From Saprospiraceae bacterium (GTDB lineage Bacteria; Bacteroidota; Bacteroidia; Chitinophagales; Saprospiraceae): DNA of 5,147 bases. How positions within the stretch are numbered: position 1 is the stretch's first letter; the number at the start of each line of letters is the position of its first letter. This document shows positions 1-5,147 of this stretch, in pieces. A program made the position numbers and the translations under genes. The stretch is from NCBI GenBank assembly GCA_013002625.1, contig JABDJE010000244.1, positions 1 to 5,147 of the forward strand, in the 5' to 3' direction. The notes under the pieces are model-generated. The model was not told the origin of the DNA. It was given only the letters and a program-made list of their open reading frames with translations, and did no database searches.

Positions 1-1422
1 CCTTATACAGTTGGCGCAATTGGATTTGACTTGAATAATCCACCAACAAAATTCGTTTTTCCGGATTACCCCAACGACCCCAATGGATGGTCACTTGCTT
101 CAGTAGATGCCACTGGTGATTTTCGAAACGTGACCACATTTTATGCTGATGATATCAAAGTATTTGAGACTGTTGAGGTAGAGTTTATTGATTATGTATA
201 TCTAGATAAAATAAATGATGGATTGGATGCATTCAATTTTTTAGGCGAAAAGCTGGATTTACTGAAAGAGGAATTTCTTTCTATCAGGGATCCAAATGCA
301 AATATGGCTTGCGATCAACTTTTTGTGCAATGTCTGGATGATTGTGTTTGGCCAGGAGATGTAAATAACGACCAACATGTAAGTGCCCGTGATATCGTTC
401 ACCATGGTGTCAATCAGTTTAATAATACCCAGAGTGGATTAATGCGTGCAATACGAAGTGATCAATGGTTTCCATTCGAATCTGACAACTGGAGTGCATC
501 TCAAAACAACATTAATCTCAAACATGGGGATTGTGATGGAGATGGTAAGATTGCATCAAATGATATATCGGTAATCGAAAAAAACTTTGAATTGAAGACG
601 CCGCAATATACTGGCCAAATTGATGACATCCCACCAGCAGGATTTGATGACTTGATAATAAGAGCACTAGATAGTATGTACGTCGGTTCTGATGCTAATG
701 TGTTTGACAGGCTTATAGATATTCATATAGTACTGGCTGCAACTTCTAATGACTTGACAACTCCTATTCACGGGATTTCTTTCGATTTAACCTTGGATAC
801 TTCCAAATTTTATTCCTTTTCTGGTGCCTTACACTTTGTTGATCCTTTTGAATATAGCTTTAATAATTTGAGCTTTAGTGCGGCTGCTGGTACAAATAAT
901 TTTTTAAAAATAAATAACAATGTTATCCAGTATGCCTACACAAACCTTGACAGTGCTTCTGTCTTTAGGCCTGGACAATTGGAGAGATTATCATTAATTT
1001 CAAAAGAAGGGCTGACAACAGATAACCCTGATGGTCGAGACACCGTAAGTTTTAGTCTGACAAATGTGTTTGCATTAAACGAATCCGGAGATACGGTTTA
1101 CCTCAAACCAGTAAATAAGGAAGTAATTTTTACAGGTCTTGAATATGATGCCACCACGAGCAGCGAGGATCTAACGCTAGGAGAAAATCTGATAGAGCTG
1201 TACCCTAATCCAGCAACATCAATATTGAACATTAAATCAAATTCCAATCAGGCATTGAAGGGTATTATGTATGATAGCGCAGGCATAAAAATAGCCGAAT
1301 TGGATATCGATGGATTTGATACTTTGGCGTATGACTTAAATCGCTTATCGCAAGGCATATACTTTATAGCTATACGAAATACCAAGGGACAAGTCAGTAC
1401 ACATTCGTTTGTTAAATATTAA
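1..1422 (+). CDS. Secreted/surface protein, 3' part: dockerin-like repeats and T9SS sorting domain
   Basis: The reading frame is open from base 1, so the N-terminus lies outside the window. The TTG at 31 is an internal Leu codon, not a start. Visible are 473 residues. Two calcium-loop motifs of dockerin/EF-hand type are present: PGDVNNDQHVSARD (about residues 118-131) and GDCDGDGKIASND (about 176-188). They are separated by about 45 residues rich in Trp and Asn, and a cluster of three Cys (104, 111, 115) precedes the first. Residues ~220-380 look like beta-sandwich sequence (IDIHIVLA..., GISFDLTLD), perhaps cohesin-like. The last ~75 residues form a T9SS type A sorting domain, starting near LYPNPATSILNI (about 400-411) and ending in FVKY. 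By family knowledge such proteins cross the outer membrane through the type IX system and are anchored or released after removal of this domain. Enzymatic or adhesive function cannot be judged because the N-terminal part is missing. A hairpin terminator follows 8 bases after the stop. Confidence 0.88.
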   Translation, partial: PYTVGAIGFDLNNPPTKFVFPDYPNDPNGWSLASVDATGDFRNVTTFYADDIKVFETVEVEFIDYVYLDKINDGLDAFNFLGEKLDLLKEEFLSIRDPNANMACDQLFVQCLDDCVWPGDVNNDQHVSARDIVHHGVNQFNNTQSGLMRAIRSDQWFPFESDNWSASQNNINLKHGDCDGDGKIASNDISVIEKNFELKTPQYTGQIDDIPPAGFDDLIIRALDSMYVGSDANVFDRLIDIHIVLAATSNDLTTPIHGISFDLTLDTSKFYSFSGALHFVDPFEYSFNNLSFSAAAGTNNFLKINNNVIQYAYTNLDSASVFRPGQLERLSLISKEGLTTDNPDGRDTVSFSLTNVFALNESGDTVYLKPVNKEVIFTGLEYDATTSSEDLTLGENLIELYPNPATSILNIKSNSNQALKGIMYDSAGIKIAELDIDGFDTLAYDLNRLSQGIYFIAIRNTKGQVSTHSFVKY

Positions 1423-1430
1423 GCATTGAA

Positions 1431-1469
1431 AAGGGCCTCTCTGTCGAAAGGCCCTTATGTTTTATTTTT
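1431..1469. terminator. Intrinsic terminator between convergent genes, probably bidirectional
   Basis: AAGGGCCT (1431-1438) pairs perfectly with AGGCCCTT (1449-1456) around a 10-base loop. On the plus strand a T-rich tract (1460-1469) follows, eight bases after the stop of the secreted-protein gene. Read on the minus strand, the stem ends in TTTTC, so it can also end the transcript of the minus-strand barrel gene, whose stop codon lies 24 bases from the T tract. Confidence 0.8.
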
Positions 1470-1492
1470 CTTTGGAAGCGGATTCCTTCTAA

Positions 1493-2134
1493 TTAATAGT
1501 CTTCGGGTGAAATCAGATAGAAGCCTATGCCTAATTGAAAATTTCTGAGACGTTGACGCGCATTGGATACAATTTCACCGTTTGCGTCACTGTAAGTAAG
1601 TCTCCCAATGTTTTTATAGCCGTGGTTATATTCCAGAAAGACAAACAATCTATCGAAGGTGTAGCGTGCGTTGAATAGCATCCCTACATCTGTCGTGGAA
1701 GCGGCATCTTGTTCTTCATTATTTAACCAGTCACCGTCCAATCCAAAGCGATAGTCTTCATCCAGATTAAAACCAAAAAAGAAACCGCCCCCAACGCTAA
1801 AGTCTTCTGTAACTTGAAACTGTATGTAAGGCTGGAAATCAAGATATGCGACACGATATTCTACATCTGGAATTAGATTGAAAGGATCAGCATTTTCTCT
1901 ACTGAAACCGCGGAGACTATATTCAACATCAGCCACAAAGTCAATAGACGTACTTAATGGAATCGTGGAGTGCAATCCGAGGAAGTAGTTGTTTTTCATT
2001 CCAATGTTGTCAGCTATATCTTTATTCAATGAATAGTCTGAAATATTGATCCCGGCTGTAGGCGCAATTTTTATTTGTGCATTCAGGAACAAAGGTGTAA
2101 TAAGAATGAGTAGAAAAGATATAAATCGCGTCAT
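1493..2134 (-). CDS. Outer-membrane beta-barrel protein, PorT-like (copy B)
   Basis: 213 residues. An N-terminal signal peptide (MTRFISFLLILITPLFLNA, cleavage probably before Gln20) is followed by alternating hydrophobic/polar strands with aromatic ends, e.g. VAYLDFQPYIQFQV, FSVGGGFFFGF, LFVFLEYNHGY and NFQLGIGFYL. This pattern is that of small 8-stranded outer-membrane barrels annotated as 'outer membrane beta-barrel / PorT family protein' in Bacteroidota. The precise role of this family is mostly unknown. The protein is a diverged paralogue of the gene immediately upstream on the same strand: roughly 25 of 60 residues are identical over residues 149-208, including GML.NARY, EYN.G and LRN.Q.G.G. 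The gap to that upstream gene is 60 bases with no clear promoter, so co-transcription is likely. It ends at a shared terminator (1431-1456). The ATG at 2134 puts the signal peptide directly at the N-terminus, which supports the start. Confidence 0.85.
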   Translation of the reverse strand: MTRFISFLLILITPLFLNAQIKIAPTAGINISDYSLNKDIADNIGMKNNYFLGLHSTIPLSTSIDFVADVEYSLRGFSRENADPFNLIPDVEYRVAYLDFQPYIQFQVTEDFSVGGGFFFGFNLDEDYRFGLDGDWLNNEEQDAASTTDVGMLFNARYTFDRLFVFLEYNHGYKNIGRLTYSDANGEIVSNARQRLRNFQLGIGFYLISPEDY

Positions 2135-2161
2135 GTATATTTTTACTAAGACAACACCTTG

Positions 2162-2184
2162 AACCTTCGCTTTGTTCGAAGTTT
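2162..2184 (-). other. Intergenic hairpin between the two barrel genes
   Basis: AACCTTCG (2162-2169) and CGAAGTTT (2177-2184) form an 8-position stem with one mismatch and a 7-base loop, 10 bases downstream of the stop of the upstream barrel gene (minus strand). No T tract follows on either strand, so it is not a convincing terminator. It could be a 3'-end stabilising or processing hairpin that lets expression of the two paralogues differ within one transcript. Confidence 0.35.
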
Positions 2185-2194
2185 GAATTGGGAA

Positions 2195-2845
2195 TTACTT
2201 GATGTAATATCCAACACCGAATTGAAGATTCCTTAATTGTAGATTATCACCTGTAACAGGGGCACCAAAAGCATCTGTGTACACAAAGTTATTAACATTG
2301 CTAAAACCCCAATTGTATTCTACTTTGACAGTAAATTTCTTAAGCTTATATCGTGCATTTATAAGCATGCCATGATCGAAACTAGAAATAAACTGAAGCT
2401 GGTTTATATTTTGCCGGTCTTCATTTCTTCTTTTTGAAGATTCCAAAAAATTCACACCTGAATACAGTCCCAAGCCTAAGGATATGTTTTCATTAAAACA
2501 ATACATGATGTATGGTTGTATATCGAAGTAAGTAAACCTGAAATCATATTTTTCATCATTAAAACTATTAGGAAGGGTATCTGATGTTTGAGTTATTGCC
2601 ACCCCTCTCTGACTAATTTCAAAGTCAAGTCCGACAGTCCATTTCTTTGTCAAGGGAACTTCATTATGAATACCGATAAAAATATTAGATGTTGATGTTG
2701 GCGTAAGGTTAGGGAACAGATCCATTTCATAACTGCTTTGGTTCAAACCTATCTCAGCTGACCATGACAATTGTCCAATTATAATCTGAGTAAACAAGAG
2801 TAAAACGAGTGTAATAAATGATCTACACATAATGGAAGGGTTCAT
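2195..2845 (-). CDS. Outer-membrane beta-barrel protein, PorT-like (copy A)
   Basis: 216 residues from the ATG at 2845. A second in-frame ATG (Met6, 2830) would start directly with MCRSFITLVLLLFTQIIIG, a typical signal peptide cleaved before Gln. Both starts are workable, and neither has a clear Shine-Dalgarno, as expected in Bacteroidota. After the signal, beta-strand patterns run to the C-terminus (FTYFDIQPYIMYCF, ISLGLGLYSGVNF, FTVKVEYNWGFSNV, RNLQFGVGYYIK), indicating an outer-membrane barrel of the same family as the next gene downstream. The two share strand order, DIQPY / DFQPY, GML.NARY, EYN.G and the C-terminal LRN.Q.G.GYY/FY motif, so they arose by tandem duplication and then diverged. 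The gene lies 43 bases downstream of the pseudouridine synthase gene. That gap is A/T-rich with no hairpin, so read-through from that gene is plausible. Function beyond membrane location is unknown. Confidence 0.83.
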   Translation of the reverse strand: MNPSIMCRSFITLVLLLFTQIIIGQLSWSAEIGLNQSSYEMDLFPNLTPTSTSNIFIGIHNEVPLTKKWTVGLDFEISQRGVAITQTSDTLPNSFNDEKYDFRFTYFDIQPYIMYCFNENISLGLGLYSGVNFLESSKRRNEDRQNINQLQFISSFDHGMLINARYKLKKFTVKVEYNWGFSNVNNFVYTDAFGAPVTGDNLQLRNLQFGVGYYIK

Positions 2846-2888
2846 ATCTAAATTTAAATAAATAGCTTCATTCTATATAAATAAAAAA

Positions 2889-3563
2889 TCATTTAAAATA
2901 CTGCCACCAGGTTTTATCAGGGTACGGCGCAGTCACCTCTACCCTTTCTCCGCCCACTGGATGAGAAAGACTTACTCTACGAGAATGTAATGCTATGGTT
3001 TTATCGCGCAAAGGCTTTTTATTGGAGTACTTGGTATCACCATAGATCGCCATTTTGTGGTATGCAAGCTGTGCGCGAATTTGATGCGGCCGGCCGGTCT
3101 CCAGATGAATTTCCATCAATGTGAAGTTGTCTACTATGGATATCACCTCAAAACTTAAAACAGCTTCCTTAGCATGTTTGAATGGCTTATCGGAAACGAT
3201 AGCTTTATTGAGGCGTGTATCTTTTTTCAGATAGGACACCAGTCGCTTTGGTTCAGAATATATTTTCTCATTGATTACAGCATGGTAAACCTTTTGAATC
3301 TCTCTTTCTTTGATCTGCTTTGTCATTCTGGTCAATGCCTTACTGGTTTTACACAAAACAAGTGCTCCACTCACCGGCCTGTCCAATCTATGTGGTAAAC
3401 CGAGGAATACATTACCAGGTTTTTTATCTCGAACCTTAATGTATTGTTTATAGATTTCGATAACAGAATCATCCCCTGTCTGGTCACCTTGACTCAGGAT
3501 TCCTGCTTGTTTATTGATAATCAGCAGGTGATTATCTTCAAAAAGTATGTTTTTCTTTAACAT
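2889..3563 (-). CDS. RluA-family RNA pseudouridine synthase, single-domain
   Basis: Converts specific uridines in rRNA or tRNA to pseudouridine in the cytoplasm. From the ATG at 3563 it has 224 residues. The frame extends six codons further to a TTG (3581), but the ATG start gives MLKKNILFEDNHLLIINKQAG, the normal family N-terminus, so I chose it. Visible motifs: the catalytic HRLDRPVSG (residues 58-66, Asp61 as catalytic aspartate), then ETGRPHQIRAQL (155-166), GDTKY (175-179) and ALHSRRVSLSHP (191-202). No S4 RNA-binding domain precedes the catalytic core, so it resembles the short RluA/TruC type rather than RluC/RluD. The RNA target cannot be told from sequence, hence no gene symbol. It is the first of three minus-strand genes and may be co-transcribed with the two barrel proteins, although no functional link is evident. 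Confidence 0.93.
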   Translation of the reverse strand: MLKKNILFEDNHLLIINKQAGILSQGDQTGDDSVIEIYKQYIKVRDKKPGNVFLGLPHRLDRPVSGALVLCKTSKALTRMTKQIKEREIQKVYHAVINEKIYSEPKRLVSYLKKDTRLNKAIVSDKPFKHAKEAVLSFEVISIVDNFTLMEIHLETGRPHQIRAQLAYHKMAIYGDTKYSNKKPLRDKTIALHSRRVSLSHPVGGERVEVTAPYPDKTWWQYFK

Positions 3564-3675
3564 TTCAGTGTTTATGGACAAATACCATGCTTAAAATTGG
3601 CCCAAAATAGGCCTGATGCTCAATTGCTAACATATTAAATTATTTAATTATATATAAATAGCTGTTTTTTAGGTC

Positions 3676-3707
3676 AAAACATATAGCATTTATTTATAAT
3701 ATGTTTT
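3676..3707. promoter_or_regulatory. Inverted repeat, candidate operator or promoter region of small RNA copy 1
   Basis: AAAACATAT (3676-3684) and ATATGTTTT (3699-3707) are perfect 9-base inverted half-sites separated by 14 bases. The stretch lies just upstream of the presumed start of small RNA copy 1. It aligns without gaps to the promoter stretch of copy 2 (3799-3823; about 17 of 25 bases identical). The symmetry is lost in copy 2. It could bind a dimeric regulator, but A/T-rich DNA gives such repeats by chance fairly often. Confidence 0.3.
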
Positions 3708-3723
3708 ATATTTACATCGTGTA

Positions 3724-3742
3724 AGTTTTGGTTATTAAATTG
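3724..3742 (+). repeat. 19-base direct repeat box, copy 1
   Basis: AGTTTTGGTTATTAAATTG is identical to 3858-3876, at a spacing of 134 bases. It lies between the 5' hairpin and the terminator stem and is predicted to be unpaired, as a target-pairing region of a small RNA would be. Confidence 0.95.
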
Positions 3743-3755
3743 TAAAATTCGTTTT

Positions 3756-3787
3756 TGCTCGTGAAAAGTCACGAGCATTTTTTATTT
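3756..3787 (+). terminator. Intrinsic terminator of small RNA copy 1
   Basis: TGCTCGTGA (3756-3764) pairs perfectly with TCACGAGCA (3769-3777) around the loop AAAG. TTTTTTATTT follows (3778-3787). On the minus strand the stem is followed by A residues, so it works only for plus-strand transcription. No plus-strand protein gene precedes it within the intergenic region. Confidence 0.88.
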
Positions 3788-3794
3788 ATACCCT

Positions 3795-3826
3795 TTTGAA
3801 CATATATATCATATATATAATATTTG
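3795..3826 (+). promoter_or_regulatory. Bacteroidota-type promoter for small RNA copy 2
   Basis: TTTG (3795-3798), a 20-base spacer and AATATTTG (3819-3826) match the Bacteroidota -33 TTTG / -7 TAnnTTTG promoter with one mismatch. The expected start about 5-7 bases downstream (near 3831-3833) falls exactly at the base of the 5' hairpin of copy 2. No experimental support is available. Confidence 0.5.
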
Positions 3827-3857
3827 GCATACATTTTGCACAAATGTAAAGCAAATG

Positions 3858-3876
3858 AGTTTTGGTTATTAAATTG
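3858..3876 (+). repeat. 19-base direct repeat box, copy 2
   Basis: Identical to 3724-3742. It is nearly complementary to 3934-3954 in front of ald: nine bases pair perfectly (3868-3876 with 3934-3942), a 2-base bulge follows, and then seven pairs including one G-U (3861-3867 with 3945-3951). Confidence 0.95.
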
Positions 3877-3882
3877 AGAATG

Positions 3883-3914
3883 CCCGTGAAAGATTTTCAC
3901 GGGTTTTTTTATTT
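3883..3914 (+). terminator. Intrinsic terminator of small RNA copy 2, upstream of ald
   Basis: CCCGTGAAA (3883-3891) pairs perfectly with TTTCACGGG (3895-3903) around the loop GAT, and TTTTTTT (3904-3910) follows. It is plus-strand oriented, 50 bases before the ald start codon. Transcripts from upstream should largely stop here unless a read-through mechanism exists. Confidence 0.9.
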
Positions 3915-3915
3915 C

Positions 3916-3946
3916 TTTGATTAATATTACACCCAATTTAATTTAA
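3916..3946 (+). promoter_or_regulatory. Possible weak promoter of ald
   Basis: TTTG (3916-3919), a 19-base spacer and TAATTTAA (3939-3946) match the Bacteroidota promoter form, but the -7 element has two mismatches. It lies after the second terminator and would give a leader of only about 10-15 bases. A promoter here is expected if ald is not expressed by read-through. Confidence 0.25.
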
Positions 3947-3963
3947 CTAAACCTAACTGACTC

Positions 3964-5067
3964 ATGATCATTGGTACACCAACGGAAATCAAAACCAACG
4001 AAAACAGGATTGCCCTCACACCAGCCGGTGTAAACGAGCTCACAAAGCGTGGACATACAGTAAATATTCAGAAAGGTGGAGGTATAGGCTCTGGGTTCTC
4101 TGATGAAGAATATATTCATGCTGGAGCACAAATATTGGACACGATAGAAGATATTTATGCGTCATCGGAGATGATTGTAAAGGTAAAAGAACCCATTGAA
4201 CCAGAATACAAGCTCATTAAAGAGGACCAACTGGTCTTTACCTACTTCCATTTTGCCTCACACAGACCATTAACAGAAGCTATGATCAACAGTGGCTCGG
4301 TCTGTCTGGCATATGAAACGGTTACCAATCCTGACGGTTCCCTACCCTTGCTCGTACCTATGTCTGAAGTCGCTGGAAGAATGGCGATTCAGGAAGGTGC
4401 TAAGTATCTTGAAAAACCTCAAAAAGGTAGAGGTGTACTTCTAGGAGGTGTGCCGGGCGTACCACCAGCAAAGGTATTAATACTGGGTGGCGGTGTTGTA
4501 GGGACACAAGCTGCGAAAATGGCTGCTGGATTAGGTGCACAGGTCACCATTTTGGATATAAATCTTCCAAGACTAAGATATTTGGCAGATGTTATGCCCG
4601 CTAATGTAACAACACGCTTTTCCAATGAATATACCATCAAACAAATGATCAAAGATCATGATCTAATTGTAGGGGCAGTTTTAATACCGGGAGCAAAAGC
4701 ACCAAATTTAATTACACGAGAAATGCTAAAGGATATGAATCCAGGTACGGTGCTTGTTGATGTAGCGGTAGATCAGGGAGGTTGTATTGAGACATGCAAG
4801 CCTACAACACACGAGGATCCTACCTTTATCATCGACGATATTGTGCATTACTGTGTGGCGAATATGCCAGGAGCAGTACCTTATACTAGCACCATAGCGC
4901 TTACCAATGCAACTTTACCTTATGCCATTAAGTTGGCAGACATGGGTTGGGAAAAAGCTTGTCAGATGGATATTGGGCTTAAGAATGGATTGAATGTGGT
5001 CAACGGAAAGGTCGTACACAAAGGTGTTGCTGAAGCCTTTGATCTTGCGTTTCATCCGATATTCTAA
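3964..5067 (+). CDS. ald: Alanine dehydrogenase (NAD-dependent)
   Basis: Catalyses L-alanine + NAD+ + H2O to pyruvate + NH4+ + NADH, reversibly, in the cytoplasm. It serves alanine catabolism or ammonium assimilation. 367 residues, close to the usual ~370, with the typical start MIIGTPTEIKTNENRIALTP. From remembered numbering of the Mycobacterium tuberculosis enzyme, the key residues fall at identical positions: Arg15, Lys75, His96, Ser134, Asp198 (NAD ribose binding), Asp270 and Asn300. The Rossmann motif GGGVVG spans 175-180, preceded by GVPGVPPAKVLILG. Domain order is substrate domain (1 to ~130), NAD domain (~130-300), then return to the substrate domain to the C-terminus. The ATG at 3964 is supported by the family N-terminus. 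Two tandem terminator-bearing small RNA elements lie just upstream, and their shared box is nearly complementary to the leader, hinting at RNA-based control. The gene is intact and looks vertically inherited. No clear terminator follows. Confidence 0.97.
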   Translation: MIIGTPTEIKTNENRIALTPAGVNELTKRGHTVNIQKGGGIGSGFSDEEYIHAGAQILDTIEDIYASSEMIVKVKEPIEPEYKLIKEDQLVFTYFHFASHRPLTEAMINSGSVCLAYETVTNPDGSLPLLVPMSEVAGRMAIQEGAKYLEKPQKGRGVLLGGVPGVPPAKVLILGGGVVGTQAAKMAAGLGAQVTILDINLPRLRYLADVMPANVTTRFSNEYTIKQMIKDHDLIVGAVLIPGAKAPNLITREMLKDMNPGTVLVDVAVDQGGCIETCKPTTHEDPTFIIDDIVHYCVANMPGAVPYTSTIALTNATLPYAIKLADMGWEKACQMDIGLKNGLNVVNGKVVHKGVAEAFDLAFHPIF

Positions 5068-5147
5068 AAAGTCACATTGCGGAAATATTATTTTGCTTTT
5101 TGAATTGAATTTTAATTAAAAGTTTTCTTAATTTACAAATAGTATAA
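5068..5147. other. A/T-rich 3' flank without a recognised gene
   Basis: Contains the palindrome TTTTAATTAAAA (5110-5121) and TTTTTG (5097-5102), but no G/C stem with a T tract that would be a convincing terminator for ald. A weak promoter-like pair (TTG 5105-5107, 21-base spacer, TAATTTAC 5129-5136) might serve a gene beyond the window. Confidence 0.3.

Larger units (their letters stand above)
3711..3787 (+). ncRNA. Candidate small RNA, tandem copy 1
   Basis: Inferred short transcript of about 70-77 nt with three parts. A 5' hairpin (TTACA 3712-3716 with TGTAA 3720-3724, 3-base loop) comes first. The 19-base box AGTTTTGGTTATTAAATTG follows (3724-3742), and a strong terminator (3756-3777 plus T tract) ends the unit. 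The same order of parts occurs in the second copy 120-134 bases downstream. No protein gene lies upstream on this strand, so the terminator must end a short RNA or a leader. The start is estimated by aligning it with copy 2. A -7-like TATATTTA (3707-3714) or AATATGTT (3699-3706) exists, but no good -33 TTTG is seen. The family is not one I recognise. The alternative is a leader/attenuator for ald. Confidence 0.5.
3831..3914 (+). ncRNA. Candidate small RNA, tandem copy 2
   Basis: Second unit with the same design as copy 1. A 5' hairpin (ACATTT 3831-3836 with AAATGT 3842-3847, loop TGCAC) is followed by the identical 19-base box (3858-3876) and an intrinsic terminator (3883-3903 plus T tract), giving about 80 nt. 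A fair Bacteroidota-type promoter sits at 3795-3826. Outside the box the two units have diverged, but the terminator stems keep the core CGTGA/TCACG and differ by a compensatory pair (T3759-A3774 in copy 1, C3884-G3902 here). That supports a selected RNA structure. The end is 50 bases before the ald start codon, so the unit may also act as a transcription attenuator of ald. I do not recognise a described RNA family. Confidence 0.55.

Noticed and set aside
31..33. TTG as the start codon of the first gene
   Set aside because: The frame is open from base 1 with protein-like sequence before it; the gene is truncated by the window edge.
3174..3398. Plus-strand open frame inside the pseudouridine synthase gene
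   Set aside because: Antisense to a well-supported gene, with no recognisable motifs or own signals.
3564..3581. TTG start adding six residues to the pseudouridine synthase
   Set aside because: The ATG at 3563 gives the usual family N-terminus, and the extra six residues match nothing known in the family.
3599..3613. GGCC...GGCC hairpin in front of the pseudouridine synthase gene
   Set aside because: Only four base pairs around a 7-base loop and no T tract; too weak to call.
3633..3641. TATTAAATT as a third copy of the box
   Set aside because: Only 9 A/T bases match, GTTTTGG is missing and no terminator follows; a chance match in A/T-rich DNA.
3855..3872. Mini-ORF MSFGY over the box of copy 2, as a leader peptide
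   Set aside because: Copy 1 has the same box in the same frame but no start codon (GTA instead of ATG), and the peptide has no alanine codons that would suit ald attenuation.
3724..3876. CRISPR-like repeat pair
   Set aside because: Only two 19-base repeats 134 bases apart, each tied to its own terminator, and no cas genes.
3943..4131. Minus-strand open frame over the ald start
   Set aside because: Antisense to the conserved ald N-terminus, with no family resemblance.
4419..4652. Minus-strand open frame inside ald
   Set aside because: Antisense to the NAD-binding region; its Pro/Thr/Gly-rich composition merely mirrors the glycine-rich Rossmann codons.

Overview
The window looks like a chromosomal segment of a Bacteroidota bacterium. 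The clues are a secreted protein with a type IX secretion (T9SS) C-terminal sorting domain, PorT-like outer-membrane barrel proteins with '...NAQ' and '...IGQ' signal-peptide ends, A/T-rich leaders without clear Shine-Dalgarno sequences, and a promoter resembling the Bacteroidota -33 TTTG / -7 TAnnTTTG type. The split dockerin-like repeats of the first protein recall Saprospiraceae-type surface proteins. That family-level placement comes from memory and is tentative.

Layout. (1) 1-1422, plus strand: the 3' part of a large secreted protein that is open at the left edge, with two calcium-loop (dockerin-like) repeats, a beta-sandwich region and a T9SS type A sorting domain. (2) 1431-1469: a hairpin terminator between two convergent transcription units. 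(3) 3563 down to 1493, minus strand: three closely spaced genes, namely a single-domain RluA-family pseudouridine synthase followed by two diverged tandem copies of an outer-membrane beta-barrel protein. (4) 3564-3963: a 400-base intergenic region between divergent genes. (5) 3964-5067, plus strand: a complete alanine dehydrogenase (ald) with every key residue I could check. (6) 5068-5147: 80 A/T-rich bases with no recognisable gene.

The most interesting part is the intergenic region. It holds two tandem, related elements. Each has an A/T-rich promoter-like stretch, a small 5' hairpin, an identical 19-base box (AGTTTTGGTTATTAAATTG) and a strong plus-strand intrinsic terminator. The two terminator stems differ by a compensatory T-A to C-G change. 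No plus-strand protein gene lies upstream for these terminators to serve, so I infer a pair of twin small RNA genes of about 70-80 nt, or a double attenuator leader for ald. The shared box is also nearly complementary to the 21 bases lying 10 nt upstream of the ald start codon. That suggests, without proving, that the RNAs act on ald. The protein-coding genes themselves look ordinary.
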